Shown: positions 52,324 through 60,694 of the stretch, in pieces
Layout of the letters: each line of letters starts with the position of its first letter
Numbering within the stretch: position 1 is the stretch's first letter
Source of the DNA: Paenibacillaceae bacterium
GTDB lineage: Bacteria; Bacillota; Bacilli; Paenibacillales; NBRC-103111
Reading direction: 5' to 3'
DNA: 64,000 nt
Assembly (NCBI GenBank): GCA_029256185.1
Contig: JAQSYI010000039.1
Location: 1-64,000, forward strand
Notes under the pieces: generated by a model
Database searches by the model: none
Seen by the model: only the letters and a program-made list of their open reading frames with translations
Told to the model about the DNA's origin: nothing
Program-made: the position numbers and the translations under genes

Positions 52324-53007
52324 TCAATGTTTTGCCTTAAGCGAGTTAGTAACAAAGAGAAGCAGGAAGGAGATCAGAATAGTAGCGCCTGTCCACCACC
52401 CGGCTAGCGTGAGCTTGCCGGCATCTACGGCAAAATAGATGGCCGTGGGAATGGTCTGGGTTTTGTTGGGGATATTGCCTGCCACCATCAAAGTGGCGCC
52501 GAACTCGCCAAGCCCCCGGGCAAATCCGAGAACATAGGCCGCGATAAGCGAGCGCCAGGCGAGAGGGATGCTAATATAAATAAGAACCTGCCATTCCGAG
52601 GCGCCCAGAGAGCGGGCGGAATCCTCAAGCTCCCGCTCGATTGAGGCCAACCCTGTTTTCAGGGATTGGTACACAAGTGGGAAGGATACGACGACTGCCG
52701 CCAGTATGGCTGCCCACCAGGTGAAGATAATGGAGGTATCGAAGAGCCTCTCCACGGTTTGCCCCACCCAGCTCTTCCGTCCCAGAATGACCAGCAGAAT
52801 AAAGCCGACAACAGTGGGGGGCAGAACTAGCGGGAGCAGGAACACGGTTTCCAGCAGGGATTTGAATCTGATCCGTTTCTTGGTCATGATCCAAGCTACA
52901 TAAAGCCCCAGCAAAAACACGATTATACTGGAGAAAACAGATACTTTGAGAGAAAGCAGGATCGGAGCGAGAAAGTCCGACCGGCTGATGTCCGGCATAC
53001 ATATCAC
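52324..53007 (-). CDS. modB: Molybdate ABC transporter permease
   Basis: A 227-residue permease with five membrane helices and the EAA loop ELEDSARSLGASEWQVLIYISIPLAW that docks the ATPase. It follows modA by 5 bases. No modC ATPase follows; the next gene on this strand is an unrelated membrane protein reading away, so the ATPase must come from elsewhere. The start is uncertain (GTG 53007 or ATG 52998), with no strong ribosome site, suggesting coupling to modA. Confidence 0.93.
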   Translation of the reverse strand: MICMPDISRSDFLAPILLSLKVSVFSSIIVFLLGLYVAWIMTKKRIRFKSLLETVFLLPLVLPPTVVGFILLVILGRKSWVGQTVERLFDTSIIFTWWAAILAAVVVSFPLVYQSLKTGLASIERELEDSARSLGASEWQVLIYISIPLAWRSLIAAYVLGFARGLGEFGATLMVAGNIPNKTQTIPTAIYFAVDAGKLTLAGWWTGATILISFLLLFVTNSLKAKH

Positions 53008-53012
53008 TCATT

Positions 53013-53903
53013 TCATTGCGGCGCGGTAAACCCGTAATTGAGGAATACATCCATAGCTGCTTTGCTTTGCAGATAGGAATACAGTTTCTCTGCTTCCGCC
53101 TTGTTCTTGGTGGCTTTGATGATGCCCATAGGATATTCTACCGCTTTATGGGACTTGGGGTCTACCGTCAGGGCAATCTTCACTTTGGTGGAGGTCAGGG
53201 CATCTGTCTTGTAGACGAAGCCTGCTTCGGTATTGCCGGTCTCCACATAAGAGAGTACTTGCTTAACGTCCTTGGTGAAAACCATCTTCGGTTGCAGGGT
53301 ATCCCAAAGCTTGAAGTAGGTCAGGGCTTCCTTGGCGTAGTTGCCCGCCGGAACGGATTCGGGAGTTCCAACCGCCAGCTTCTTGTAGATGTCCTTGCTC
53401 AAATCTTCTACGGAAGCGGGAACATCCTTGGAATCAGCGCCAACAATCAGCACCAGATCATTGATCAGCAGGTTTTTCGTTGCCGCGGATTCGACTAATT
53501 GCTTCTCCACCAGCGCAGTCATTTGGCTCTTGCCTGCGGAGAGGAACAAGTCTGCCGGAGCGCCGTTTTCAATCTGCTGCTGCAGGGTTCCGGATGCTCC
53601 AAAGTTATAAATAATCTTCACATGGGGAAATTCGGTCTCATAGGTTTTCTTGATTTCGTTCAGACTTTCTGTAAGACTGGCTGCGGCGGACACGGTAAGC
53701 TCCACGGGTTGGGCCTGCGGACTGGGCGAAGGAGAGGGGCTTGGTGAGCTTGTTGCTGCAGCTGTTACCGTAGCGGCTGCGGATGGTGAGGCAGCGGTAT
53801 TTTCCTTGTTCCCGCCGCAGCCTGATAAAGAAAGGGCTATAGCAAGCAGGAATGAAAAAAGTGCCAAGCTGACTGATTTTGAACGCTTTTTGTAACAGTT
53901 CAT
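53013..53903 (-). CDS. modA: Molybdate-binding lipoprotein
   Basis: A 296-residue substrate-binding lipoprotein: signal peptide with lipobox LSLSGC, a Ser/Pro/Ala spacer (SPSPSPSP), then the ModA fold (LTVSAAASLTESLNEI, FNFGASG-like YNFGASGTL, FLSAGKSQM, VGTPESVPAGNYAKEAL). It captures molybdate or tungstate for ModB. GGAGGG lies 7 bases before the ATG. It is divergent from the HTH-molybdate-type regulator. Confidence 0.94.
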   Translation of the reverse strand: MNCYKKRSKSVSLALFSFLLAIALSLSGCGGNKENTAASPSAAATVTAAATSSPSPSPSPSPQAQPVELTVSAAASLTESLNEIKKTYETEFPHVKIIYNFGASGTLQQQIENGAPADLFLSAGKSQMTALVEKQLVESAATKNLLINDLVLIVGADSKDVPASVEDLSKDIYKKLAVGTPESVPAGNYAKEALTYFKLWDTLQPKMVFTKDVKQVLSYVETGNTEAGFVYKTDALTSTKVKIALTVDPKSHKAVEYPMGIIKATKNKAEAEKLYSYLQSKAAMDVFLNYGFTAPQ

Positions 53904-54072
53904 ATGATTCCCTCCAAAAACATAATATTATCTCTAATTGGGATTATAACACAGCTTATGTTTAAATATAAATAGATATATTTTAGCTTATTTAAATATA
54001 TTTAGCGTTTTTGTTGAAAATCCAGATTTAGCAGGGTAAGATGAATGATAAGAACGCAAGTGGAGGGAACCT

Positions 54073-55044
54073 ATGCCTGATGATATTTCGTATACAACCG
54101 AAGAGATTGCCAAGCTGCTCCGGGTGTCGAAGCTGACCGTTTATGATCTGATAAAGAAAGGTGAGCTGCCTTCCTACCGGGTAGGGAAGCAAATGCGCGT
54201 GGACGCTTCTGACCTGGAAGCCTACAAATCCCGCGCAAAAGGCGGCCGTCCACCCAAAGCCCCTGTCCCGCCTGTTGGAGAAGTTGCGACGGCTCCGGTC
54301 ATAACACATCATGTAACCCAGTTCGGAGCCTCGGCAGTGAAGCCGTTGGTGATTACAGGCCAGGATACCAGCTTGGACATACTGGCCAAGTATATTGAAA
54401 AACAGAACAAGCAAGTGCGTCCGCTCCGTTCCTTCGTGGGCAGCCTGGACAGCCTGATTTCCATGTACCACGGGGAATCCGATGTGGTCAGCACTCATAT
54501 GTTTGACGGGGATACGGGTGAATATAATGTGCCGTACATTCGCAAGCTGCTGGTCGGCTTCTCCTACATCGTCGTCAATCTGGCTTCACGCAATGCGGGA
54601 ATCTACGTGGCCAAGGGCAATCCCCACGGAATCTCCTCATGGGAGGACCTGACCCGCCCTGAGGTACGCATTGTGAACAGGGAGCGGGGCTCCGGAGCTC
54701 GGATTCTGCTCGATGAGCAGCTTCGGTTGAGAGGAATCTCCCGCGCTGCTCTGAACGGTTATCTGACCGAGGAATCCAGCCATCTGGGTGTAGCCGGCAA
54801 GGTAGCCAGCGCCCAGGCGGATGCCGGGGTGGGAATCGAGAAAGCGGCGGCCATGGTTGGAGTGGATTTTGTTCCCTTGATTCAAGAACGCTACGATCTG
54901 GTTATGTTGAAGAAGCCTGCCAACACTGAGTGGATGGATACGGTTGTCCGGATCCTTCAATCGGAATCGTTCGCAAATGAGCTTCGTTCCATCGGAGGCT
55001 ATGATCTGTCCCAAACAGGCAAGGTTATCTGGGAGACAGAATAA
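54073..55044 (+). CDS. Regulator with excisionase-type HTH and molybdate-type binding domain
   Basis: A 323-residue one-component regulator. An excisionase/HTH_17 domain (about 5-55: TTEEIAKLLRVSKLTVYDLI) is joined by a Pro-rich linker to a periplasmic-binding-protein-like domain (about 90-310, with RIVNRERGSGARILLDEQL) of the kind fused to HTH domains in molybdate-responsive regulators. The position opposite modAB supports a role in molybdate control; unlike ModE there is no TOBE domain. Start behind GGAGGG. Confidence 0.87.
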   Translation: MPDDISYTTEEIAKLLRVSKLTVYDLIKKGELPSYRVGKQMRVDASDLEAYKSRAKGGRPPKAPVPPVGEVATAPVITHHVTQFGASAVKPLVITGQDTSLDILAKYIEKQNKQVRPLRSFVGSLDSLISMYHGESDVVSTHMFDGDTGEYNVPYIRKLLVGFSYIVVNLASRNAGIYVAKGNPHGISSWEDLTRPEVRIVNRERGSGARILLDEQLRLRGISRAALNGYLTEESSHLGVAGKVASAQADAGVGIEKAAAMVGVDFVPLIQERYDLVMLKKPANTEWMDTVVRILQSESFANELRSIGGYDLSQTGKVIWETE

Positions 55045-55151
55045 TTCCGTTGCACCAATGGACTGCCCTGCTGTGCGGAGGCAGTCTATTGGTGTTGCTG
55101 GCGGACAAAGGGGTGTGCATTGCTGCGGCAACCTCTCTATCTGCCGGAACC

Positions 55152-55358
55152 TCAGGTCATGAGCAGCACGGAGGACGCCTTAATCACGGCGGTTACTTCA
55201 GAACCGACCTTCAGTTCCAGATCCTTAACGGCGTCCAGGGATATGATGGAGGTAATCTTGTTGCCTCCTCCGATATCCACAGTGACCTTGACATTAACTT
55301 GTCCTTCCGAGATGTCTGCTATGGTTCCTTTCAACTGATTGCGGGCGCTGATTTTCAA
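55152..55358 (-). CDS. Single Mop-domain molybdopterin/molybdate-binding protein (molbindin)
   Basis: A 68-residue protein that is one TOBE/Mop domain (MKISARNQLKGTI, VTVDIGGGNKITSIIS, VGSEVTAVIKASSVLL). Such molbindins assemble into hexamers that store molybdate or tungstate. TTG start behind GGAGGTGA. It completes the molybdate locus with modAB and the regulator. Confidence 0.92.
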   Translation of the reverse strand: MKISARNQLKGTIADISEGQVNVKVTVDIGGGNKITSIISLDAVKDLELKVGSEVTAVIKASSVLLMT

Positions 55359-55535
55359 AAAAAATCACCTCCTTTGTCTGGTTATATCTAAACATAAAAC
55401 TTTATCTTGATTATGTTATAAAATATATAAAGCTCTTATATTGAATGCATTTTATCATATGGAATAGAATCCATCAAGATATATGTGAGCTTAAGTGACA
55501 TAATTGTGGAATTTTTTTCGCCGTAAACCATGCTG

Positions 55536-55580
55536 AAAACCCTGGAACAAAGACGGATTTCGTCTTTATTTCAGGGTTTT
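55536..55580. terminator. Hairpin downstream of the mraY-type gene
   Basis: Arms AAAACCCTG and CAGGGTTTT with an inner AAAGACG/CGTCTTT stem. T-rich on both sides when read in either direction; it lies 34 bases after the end of the minus-strand transferase gene. Confidence 0.75.
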
Positions 55581-55613
55581 AGGTCTTTCATGTCGGTTTC
55601 GTGTTACATATCA

Positions 55614-56567
55614 TTACATGAAAATATACCAGTAGGCCCAGCATAAGAAAGCGGAAGCCCAGGAAATAAAGCCGAATACCATGACGATTTTGTTTTCCGA
55701 CCAGCCGTACTTCAAGCTGAAATGATAATGGATAGGGGCCATCCGGAACAGCCTCAGCTTGGTTTTCTTATAGTACCATACCTGAAGAATAACCGATATT
55801 TGCTCCAGGAGATAGACGGAGAACAGCAGAGGAATCAGAATCTCCACTTTCTCCAATACTGCCAGGAAGGAAAGGGAGCCTCCGATGGCCAGGGAGCCGG
55901 TATCCCCCATGAATGCCCTGGCCGGATACAGGTTATAGATAAGGAGACCCAGCAGGCAGCCGATCATGACCAGCGAGAAAACCTTGACCTCAGGATGGGC
56001 CGAGATCACGAAGAAGAAAAAGTATGTGGGAATGGAAACGTTAATGAGCAATCCATCCAGTCCGTCGGTGAAATTAATGGCATTGGCGGTTCCTACGATG
56101 AAAAGCATCATAATGAACAAATACAAGAAGATGGGGATAGAGAGTGACAGGCTATCGGTCAGGATCAGCTCCGGCCCTGTCTTAAATACTCTCATCAGGA
56201 TAAACAGCAGCGCGGCGGTGAAGGTAAACTGGAAAACCAGCTTGGTTTTGCCGGATATGCCGTTAGGGTCTTGAAAAGCCGCTTTCTTGAAATCATCTGC
56301 AAAACCGATCAGGCTGAACAGCAGGAAGGTGGCGCTTAGAAACAGCACGAGAGGTTTGGGGTAAGACGTGACGGACACCGCAATGCCCACAAGCAGAATC
56401 ATGCCTGCCATGAGGGGAGTGCCGCGTTTGGCCTGGTGGTCCGGCGGCAGCTCCGCGCGGATGGGCTGGGTGAGCCTCAGGGTTCTCAACCCCCAGATGA
56501 GTACGGGAGTAAACAGGGTGACTAGGATAAATGAGAACGTAGACAGGCTCAATAGGGAAGGTGCCAT
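55614..56567 (-). CDS. MraY-type phospho-N-acetylmuramoyl-pentapeptide transferase
   Basis: A 317-residue polytopic enzyme (about ten helices) that would attach a sugar-phosphate to undecaprenyl phosphate. Conserved MraY residues are present: GFADDFKK, NFTDGLDGL, AFMGDTGSLAIGG and the loop MAPIHYHF, where the usual HHH triplet reads HYH. It stands alone, far from any division/cell-wall gene cluster, so it may be a second copy with a specialised role rather than the housekeeping mraY. Start at 56567 behind AAGGAG; the 30-codon upstream extension is rejected. Confidence 0.85.
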   Translation of the reverse strand: MAPSLLSLSTFSFILVTLFTPVLIWGLRTLRLTQPIRAELPPDHQAKRGTPLMAGMILLVGIAVSVTSYPKPLVLFLSATFLLFSLIGFADDFKKAAFQDPNGISGKTKLVFQFTFTAALLFILMRVFKTGPELILTDSLSLSIPIFLYLFIMMLFIVGTANAINFTDGLDGLLINVSIPTYFFFFVISAHPEVKVFSLVMIGCLLGLLIYNLYPARAFMGDTGSLAIGGSLSFLAVLEKVEILIPLLFSVYLLEQISVILQVWYYKKTKLRLFRMAPIHYHFSLKYGWSENKIVMVFGFISWASAFLCWAYWYIFM

Positions 56568-56723
56568 CGGTAGCTCTCCTTTTTTTTGGATCGGGAAGTT
56601 TGCAGGGCTATTCCCATTCAAGGCTTTTGATCTAGATGTATATGAACAGGCGGTCACAAATATGACAACTTCATCACGTGGAGAGAGGGTGCCTGCTCCA
56701 TCATATTACCATTATTTGCAGCA

Positions 56724-56770
56724 AAAATAACAAATAAACGAAACCCGTCTTGCCGGATTCCGTTTATTTG
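56724..56770 (-). terminator. Terminator of the DUF4395 gene
   Basis: Arms CAAATAAACG (56731-56740) and CGTTTATTTG (56761-56770). On the minus strand they are followed by TTATTTTTG. Confidence 0.75.
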
Positions 56771-56777
56771 GTTCCGT

Positions 56778-57194
56778 TCATTGGCCGGATAATCTTCCGG
56801 CCTTAATCTGCTTGATCCAGAAATAGACAGTGCAGCCAATGCAATACCCCAGGAGTGCCGCTCCTGCCGCCCCAAGCAGCATGGCAGCGAAGACATAACC
56901 GGCAACGGTCCAGCCCGCAAGCAGGCTCCCTAACGACAAGGTGAGGAACGAAACGGCCAAGGCATTGTTGAACCGCAGCAGCTCAGCGGACTGGGTTTCC
57001 TTTCCTCTGGGGGTGAGGAACTTTCTTCCGGCTGCAGCAAACAGGTTCCAGCGTCCGGCAGTCACTAGACCGATGCTCTGGATGGCCCAAAGCGCCGCGA
57101 TAATCCACGTTTCACGGAATAAGAAGAAAATGATAACCGACAATACAATTCCAGCCTGGTTGGCTTTGACATATTCAATAGGAATTTCCTTCAA
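56778..57194 (-). CDS. DUF4395 family membrane protein
   Basis: A 138-residue protein with four hydrophobic segments (about 15-32, 35-50, 80-97, 100-118). It has the family features IEYVKANQAG near the start and a CIGC pair in the last helix, suggesting a thiol or metal function that is unproven. TTG start with a distant GGAGG. No informative neighbours. Confidence 0.82.
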   Translation of the reverse strand: MKEIPIEYVKANQAGIVLSVIIFFLFRETWIIAALWAIQSIGLVTAGRWNLFAAAGRKFLTPRGKETQSAELLRFNNALAVSFLTLSLGSLLAGWTVAGYVFAAMLLGAAGAALLGYCIGCTVYFWIKQIKAGRLSGQ

Positions 57195-57479
57195 AATCTC
57201 ATCATCCTCCCGCTGGGGAATATATAATTCCGATAAGAATTATATGATTAAATCATAACAGCAGCCGGGAGGGGCGTCAATGCGGGATGAAGTGTTTGGG
57301 ACATTTTTTTGAACCCATTAGAGATGAGACAGAAGACCTATGGTCAAATAGCTAAAATGTTGCTAATTTGTGAATGAAACTCTTCGCTTTTTTCTAATTG
57401 TTGCTAAATTGTAATATTTTCAACGGGGAAAATGCCTTAAAATAGGTAACGATACATATACAAAGGAGGATAACCAAAG

Positions 57480-57917
57480 ATGAGTGTCGATTTGACGAAA
57501 GTTTTGAACAAACAAATCGCGAACTGGGGTGTACTGTTCGTGAAGCTGCACAACTTTCACTGGTATGTGAAGGGCAGCCAGTTCTTCACCCTGCATGTGA
57601 AATTTGAAGAGCTTTACAACGAAGCAGCCCTTCATATTGACGATCTGGCAGAACGCGTTCTGGCGATTAAGGGGAAGCCTCTTGCCAAGCTGAGCGACTA
57701 TCTGGAAGTGGCTTCCGTGAAGGAAGCTGCGGGTACTGAGACAGCTTCCGAGCAAGTAGCCGCTACGATCGCTGATTTCGAGACCATCATCGCCGAGCTG
57801 AAGGAAGGCCTCAAAGCCGCTGAAGAAGCTGATGATGAAACTACAGGGGATATGCTCTTGGCTATCCACACTTCTTTGGAAAAGCATGTTTGGATGCTTT
57901 CTTCTTTCCTTGGTTAA
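57480..57917 (+). CDS. dps: Dps-family DNA-protection/ferritin-like protein
   Basis: A 145-residue Dps (MrgA-like) that forms a 12-subunit shell, oxidises Fe(II) with peroxide and stores iron. The ferroxidase ligands lie in VKLHNFHWYVKG and FEELYNEAALHIDDLAERVL. Start behind AAGGAGG. In B. subtilis mrgA is PerR-controlled; here I do not see a perfect PerR box, only a direct repeat GTTGCTAA(T/A)TTGT at 57359 and 57400. A terminator follows. Confidence 0.95.
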   Translation: MSVDLTKVLNKQIANWGVLFVKLHNFHWYVKGSQFFTLHVKFEELYNEAALHIDDLAERVLAIKGKPLAKLSDYLEVASVKEAAGTETASEQVAATIADFETIIAELKEGLKAAEEADDETTGDMLLAIHTSLEKHVWMLSSFLG

Positions 57918-57933
57918 TGATTAAGAGTTTCCA

Positions 57934-57977
57934 ACGGTCCAGAACAGGCCTTAGTCCTGTTTTGGACCGTTTTTTTG
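57934..57977 (+). terminator. Terminator of dps
   Basis: Arms ACGGTCCAGAACAGG (57934-57948) and CCTGTTTTGGACCGT (57956-57970) with one mismatch, followed by seven T. Confidence 0.92.
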
Positions 57978-58048
57978 TGCAACAAAACGAAGAGATCAGC
58001 CTCCGGCGGCAAGCGGGTCTGTTTCCGCGGGTAAAAATGAAAAAACTA

Positions 58049-58083
58049 TTGACAGAAAAAATGATAATGAATATCATTATCAT
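58049..58083 (+). promoter_or_regulatory. Fur-box-controlled promoter of the flavodoxin operon
   Basis: TTGACA (58049-58054), a 17-base spacer and TATCAT (58072-58077) form a promoter. A palindrome with perfect 10-bp arms ATGATAATGA and TCATTATCAT (58061-58083, 3-base centre) covers the -10 element and closely matches the Fur consensus, so iron-bound Fur would block it. Confidence 0.92.
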
Positions 58084-58132
58084 CGTATGGGTGTAAGATA
58101 ACTTTTTTAATAGATATAGGAGGTAAAAAGAA

Positions 58133-58579
58133 ATGAGCGGAATTATTGTGGTATTCGCCAGCCTGACCGGCAACACGGAGGATATGGCCAAGAAGATCGT
58201 CGAGGGGATCAAGGAAGCGGGCATTGAGCCTGTTGTCAAGAATGTGGACGATGTGAAGGCGGAGGAGCTGGCCAATTATCATGGCATCATCCTGGGTGCT
58301 TACACATGGGGAGACGGCGAATTGCCGGATGAATTTCTGGATTTCTATGAAGAGATGGATGACCTTGCTCTGGAAGGCAAGAAGGCGGCGGTGTTCGGCT
58401 CCTGTGATTCTTCTTACTCGGAGTATGGCGTAGCGGTGGACATGCTGATCAGCAAGCTGACTGAACGCGGCGCCGAGGTGGTGCTGGATGGCCTGAAGGT
58501 GGAACTGACTCCCAACAAGGCAGCCAAGGAGAAGTGTGTGGAGTTCGGCAAAGAATTCGTCTCCAAGTTGCTGGACTAG
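58133..58579 (+). CDS. Flavodoxin
   Basis: A 148-residue FMN electron carrier that replaces ferredoxin when iron is scarce. The phosphate-binding loop is FASLTGNTEDMA, with GAYTWGDGELPDE and FGSCDSSYSEYG flanking the isoalloxazine. Start behind AGGAGG. The Fur-box promoter upstream fits an iron-starvation role. The haem monooxygenase gene follows 43 bases later, probably in the same operon. Confidence 0.95.
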   Translation: MSGIIVVFASLTGNTEDMAKKIVEGIKEAGIEPVVKNVDDVKAEELANYHGIILGAYTWGDGELPDEFLDFYEEMDDLALEGKKAAVFGSCDSSYSEYGVAVDMLISKLTERGAEVVLDGLKVELTPNKAAKEKCVEFGKEFVSKLLD

Positions 58580-58622
58580 AGCACCGGAGCCTGGCTGTAT
58601 TCTGTAAAGGAGGCGCATGCGC

Positions 58623-58937
58623 TTGTTTGTGGAAATAAAGACGATCCAGGTAAAAGAAGGGTTTGCCGATGCGGTTGTGAGCCGGTTCAGCCAGCCAGGT
58701 GCCGTGGAGAAGGCAGAAGGCTTCGTCGATCTGAGCGTGCTCGTGAAGAGGACGAGGAAGGGTGATGAGGAGATTGCCGTCATCATCCGTTGGGAATCCG
58801 AAGAGGCCTGGAAAGGGTGGGAGAGAAGCGAGCCCCATCTGGAAGGGCACCGGCGGAGCCGGGAGCAAGGAAAGCCGGAATTTATATTAGGCTCCTCCCA
58901 TGCCACTTATGACTTGAAAGTCCACAAGCTTCCTTAA
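58623..58937 (+). CDS. Heme-degrading monooxygenase (HmoA/IsdG-like)
   Basis: A 104-residue ABM-fold protein. EGFVDLSVLVK, the DEEIAVIIRWESEEAWKGWE block and HLEGHR strongly recall HmoA of Bacillus, which opens haem to release iron. The TTG at 58623 gives the family start MFVEIK and has GGAGG 9 bases upstream; an ATG two codons earlier is too close to that site. Cotranscription with the Fur-controlled flavodoxin fits iron acquisition. Confidence 0.88.
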   Translation: MFVEIKTIQVKEGFADAVVSRFSQPGAVEKAEGFVDLSVLVKRTRKGDEEIAVIIRWESEEAWKGWERSEPHLEGHRRSREQGKPEFILGSSHATYDLKVHKLP

Positions 58938-58966
58938 CCTTTCTATGCAGCGGCAAAAGCAAGTAC

Positions 58967-59019
58967 CGCAAATAAGACGTTCAATCCGGCGCGTGGTTGA
59001 ATGTCTTATTTGCGTTCTT
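58967..59019. terminator. Terminator between convergent hmo-type and cobW-type genes
   Basis: Perfect 12-bp arms CGCAAATAAGAC (58967-58978) and GTCTTATTTGCG (59003-59014), with inner TTCAA/TTGAA, then TTCTTG. Confidence 0.82.
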
Positions 59020-59037
59020 GCACAATTAATAAAAGGT

Positions 59038-60069
59038 TCACAGGGGCAGCAGCAGCCCATCCCATGATTGACGAATGGCCGCTTCGTCAAGCTCAATGCC
59101 GATAATCACCAGATAGGGCGCCCCGGTATATTCCGTAGGGTCCCAGTTCATCCGTTTGCCGGCGAATTGATAGAGGGACATGGGGGAGCCCCTGTCCGCC
59201 TGTATGTACCCTTTGGCCCGGATTACTTGGCCGCGGATCTGCTTCACGAAGGCTTCCACTTGCTTCTTGGAAAGCGGACGCTCCGGCTGTCCGTTCAAGC
59301 AGACGGTCTGCAGCCGGGAGTAAGACTTATGCGGCGGGGTTGCAGAGGCTGCCTGGGGTTCAGACTCCTTCTTCCTGCCCGCAAGGGACTGGGAGGAGCG
59401 GATCTGGAAGCGGGGAAGACCAGGCGCGCCGGTCTGTTCCTCCCTGAGGGGCTCCACATCATGCAGCAGCAGGCCAGTGTCCATGGAGGCATAGGTGGTC
59501 AGCATGGGAACAGCCTTGTCATTATGCTTGCGGACGGTCTTCAGCACCTTGTCGGCCGTATCTCTCCCGGCCAGGTCCGTCTTGTTGAGCAGGATCAGAT
59601 CGGCGGTTTCCATCTGCCGCCGCAGCGTGTGCACCAATTGCTTGTCGGCGGAGAAGATGCTGTTGTACTCCAGAGTGAGTTCGGCGTCAAGCACAGTCAC
59701 AATCCGCTTGAGGATAACCAGGTGGCGCAGCTTCGGTTCGGTCAGGCTGTCCGCTATTTCCTCCGGGTTCGCTACACCTGTCAGCTCAATGAACACCACA
59801 TCGGGCTTGCGGGCCAGGAGGAGGAGCAGGCTCTGGGCAATCTCGCTTTTTTTATCACAGCAGATGCAGCCGTCAAACAGCTTTTCCAACGGGAAATCCC
59901 CGCTTTGTCCCCGGATCAGGGAACCGTCCACATCCGCCTGCCCCAACTCGTTCATCAGCACGCCGAAGCGCAAGCCTCTGTCTCCCGCATCCTTCATTAA
60001 CCGCATCAGCAGGGTGGTCTTGCCGCTGCCGAGGAATCCACTGATGATAATAACCGGTATTTGCCGCAA
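59038..60069 (-). CDS. CobW/COG0523-family GTPase (putative zinc metallochaperone)
   Basis: A 343-residue G3E GTPase. Walker A is GFLGSGKTT, the metal-binding CxCC motif lies in DGCICCDKK, and NKTD gives guanine specificity. A CobW C-terminal domain ends the protein after a variable basic linker. The TTG at 60069 is chosen because AAGGAG ends 8 bases upstream and gives MRQIPVIIISGFLG; the ATG at 60087 has no site. It is divergent from a Zur-like repressor, with a Zur-like box between them, the pattern of zinc-starvation chaperones. Confidence 0.9.
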   Translation of the reverse strand: MRQIPVIIISGFLGSGKTTLLMRLMKDAGDRGLRFGVLMNELGQADVDGSLIRGQSGDFPLEKLFDGCICCDKKSEIAQSLLLLLARKPDVVFIELTGVANPEEIADSLTEPKLRHLVILKRIVTVLDAELTLEYNSIFSADKQLVHTLRRQMETADLILLNKTDLAGRDTADKVLKTVRKHNDKAVPMLTTYASMDTGLLLHDVEPLREEQTGAPGLPRFQIRSSQSLAGRKKESEPQAASATPPHKSYSRLQTVCLNGQPERPLSKKQVEAFVKQIRGQVIRAKGYIQADRGSPMSLYQFAGKRMNWDPTEYTGAPYLVIIGIELDEAAIRQSWDGLLLPL

Positions 60070-60103
60070 GGTATAGGCTCCTTCCATCTCAAACTTAATT
60101 CAA

Positions 60104-60118
60104 TAGTAAAGATTACTT
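60104..60118 (-). promoter_or_regulatory. Candidate Zur box upstream of the CobW-type gene
   Basis: The palindrome TAGTAAAGATTACTT has the GTAA-N3-TTAC core of Bacillus Zur sites, with weaker outer positions. It is about 35-50 bases upstream of the GTPase start and inside the divergent region shared with the Fur-family gene at 60233. Confidence 0.5.
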
Positions 60119-60232
60119 TCTACGGTGTCAATTATATGCGGGCCATGCTGCTTATATCCACAGGGGAAACCTTGACGGCGGGCTTTTTTTCCTTCACTAT
60201 TAGAGAATAACACGGATGAATGAGGGGAAAAC

Positions 60233-60679
60233 ATGTCTGAATCCATAACGATCGAGGATATGCTGCGCAAGATGAGCGCAGGCGGTCTGAGAGTGACTGA
60301 GCAGCGCAAAAGTCTGGCGCAGATGTTCGTTCTTGCGGACGGGTATCTGACGCCCAAGGACGTCTATGAATGGATGAGGACCAAGTATCCGGGCGTCAGC
60401 TTCGATACGGTTTACCGCAACTTAAGAATACTAAGCGAAATGGGCGTGCTGGAGCAATTCTACTTCCTGGAAGGCGGCCTGAAGTTCAAGGCCAACTGTC
60501 AGCATCACCACCATCATCATCTGATCTGTACGCAATGCGAGAAGACGTTCTCCATTCATTTTTGTCCCATGGAGCATCTGGAGGGCGGGCCCGAGGGCTT
60601 CGAGGTCAACGGCCACCGTTTCGAAATATACGGCACATGCAAGGAATGCAGAGAGAAACCCGCCGTAGAAGATATATGA
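60233..60679 (+). CDS. Fur-family regulator, probably Zur
   Basis: A 148-residue Fur-superfamily repressor. The winged HTH ends with VSFDTVYRNLRILSEMG; metal sites include a run of six His followed by LICTQCEK and a second pair in CKECRE, the structural zinc Cys4 site. Divergence from a CobW GTPase with a Zur-like palindrome between them supports zinc control; PerR is less likely. The nitroreductase gene follows 15 bases after it. Confidence 0.85.
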   Translation: MSESITIEDMLRKMSAGGLRVTEQRKSLAQMFVLADGYLTPKDVYEWMRTKYPGVSFDTVYRNLRILSEMGVLEQFYFLEGGLKFKANCQHHHHHHLICTQCEKTFSIHFCPMEHLEGGPEGFEVNGHRFEIYGTCKECREKPAVEDI

Positions 60680-60694
60680 CAGGAGGACGAAGCA

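Noticed and set aside
57359..57412. GTTGCTAA(T/A)TTGT direct repeat before dps as a PerR site
   Set aside because: It is a direct, not inverted, repeat and does not match the PerR consensus.
60070..60087. ATG start of the CobW-type gene at 60087
   Set aside because: No ribosome site; the TTG at 60069 has AAGGAG 8 bases upstream and gives the usual N terminus.
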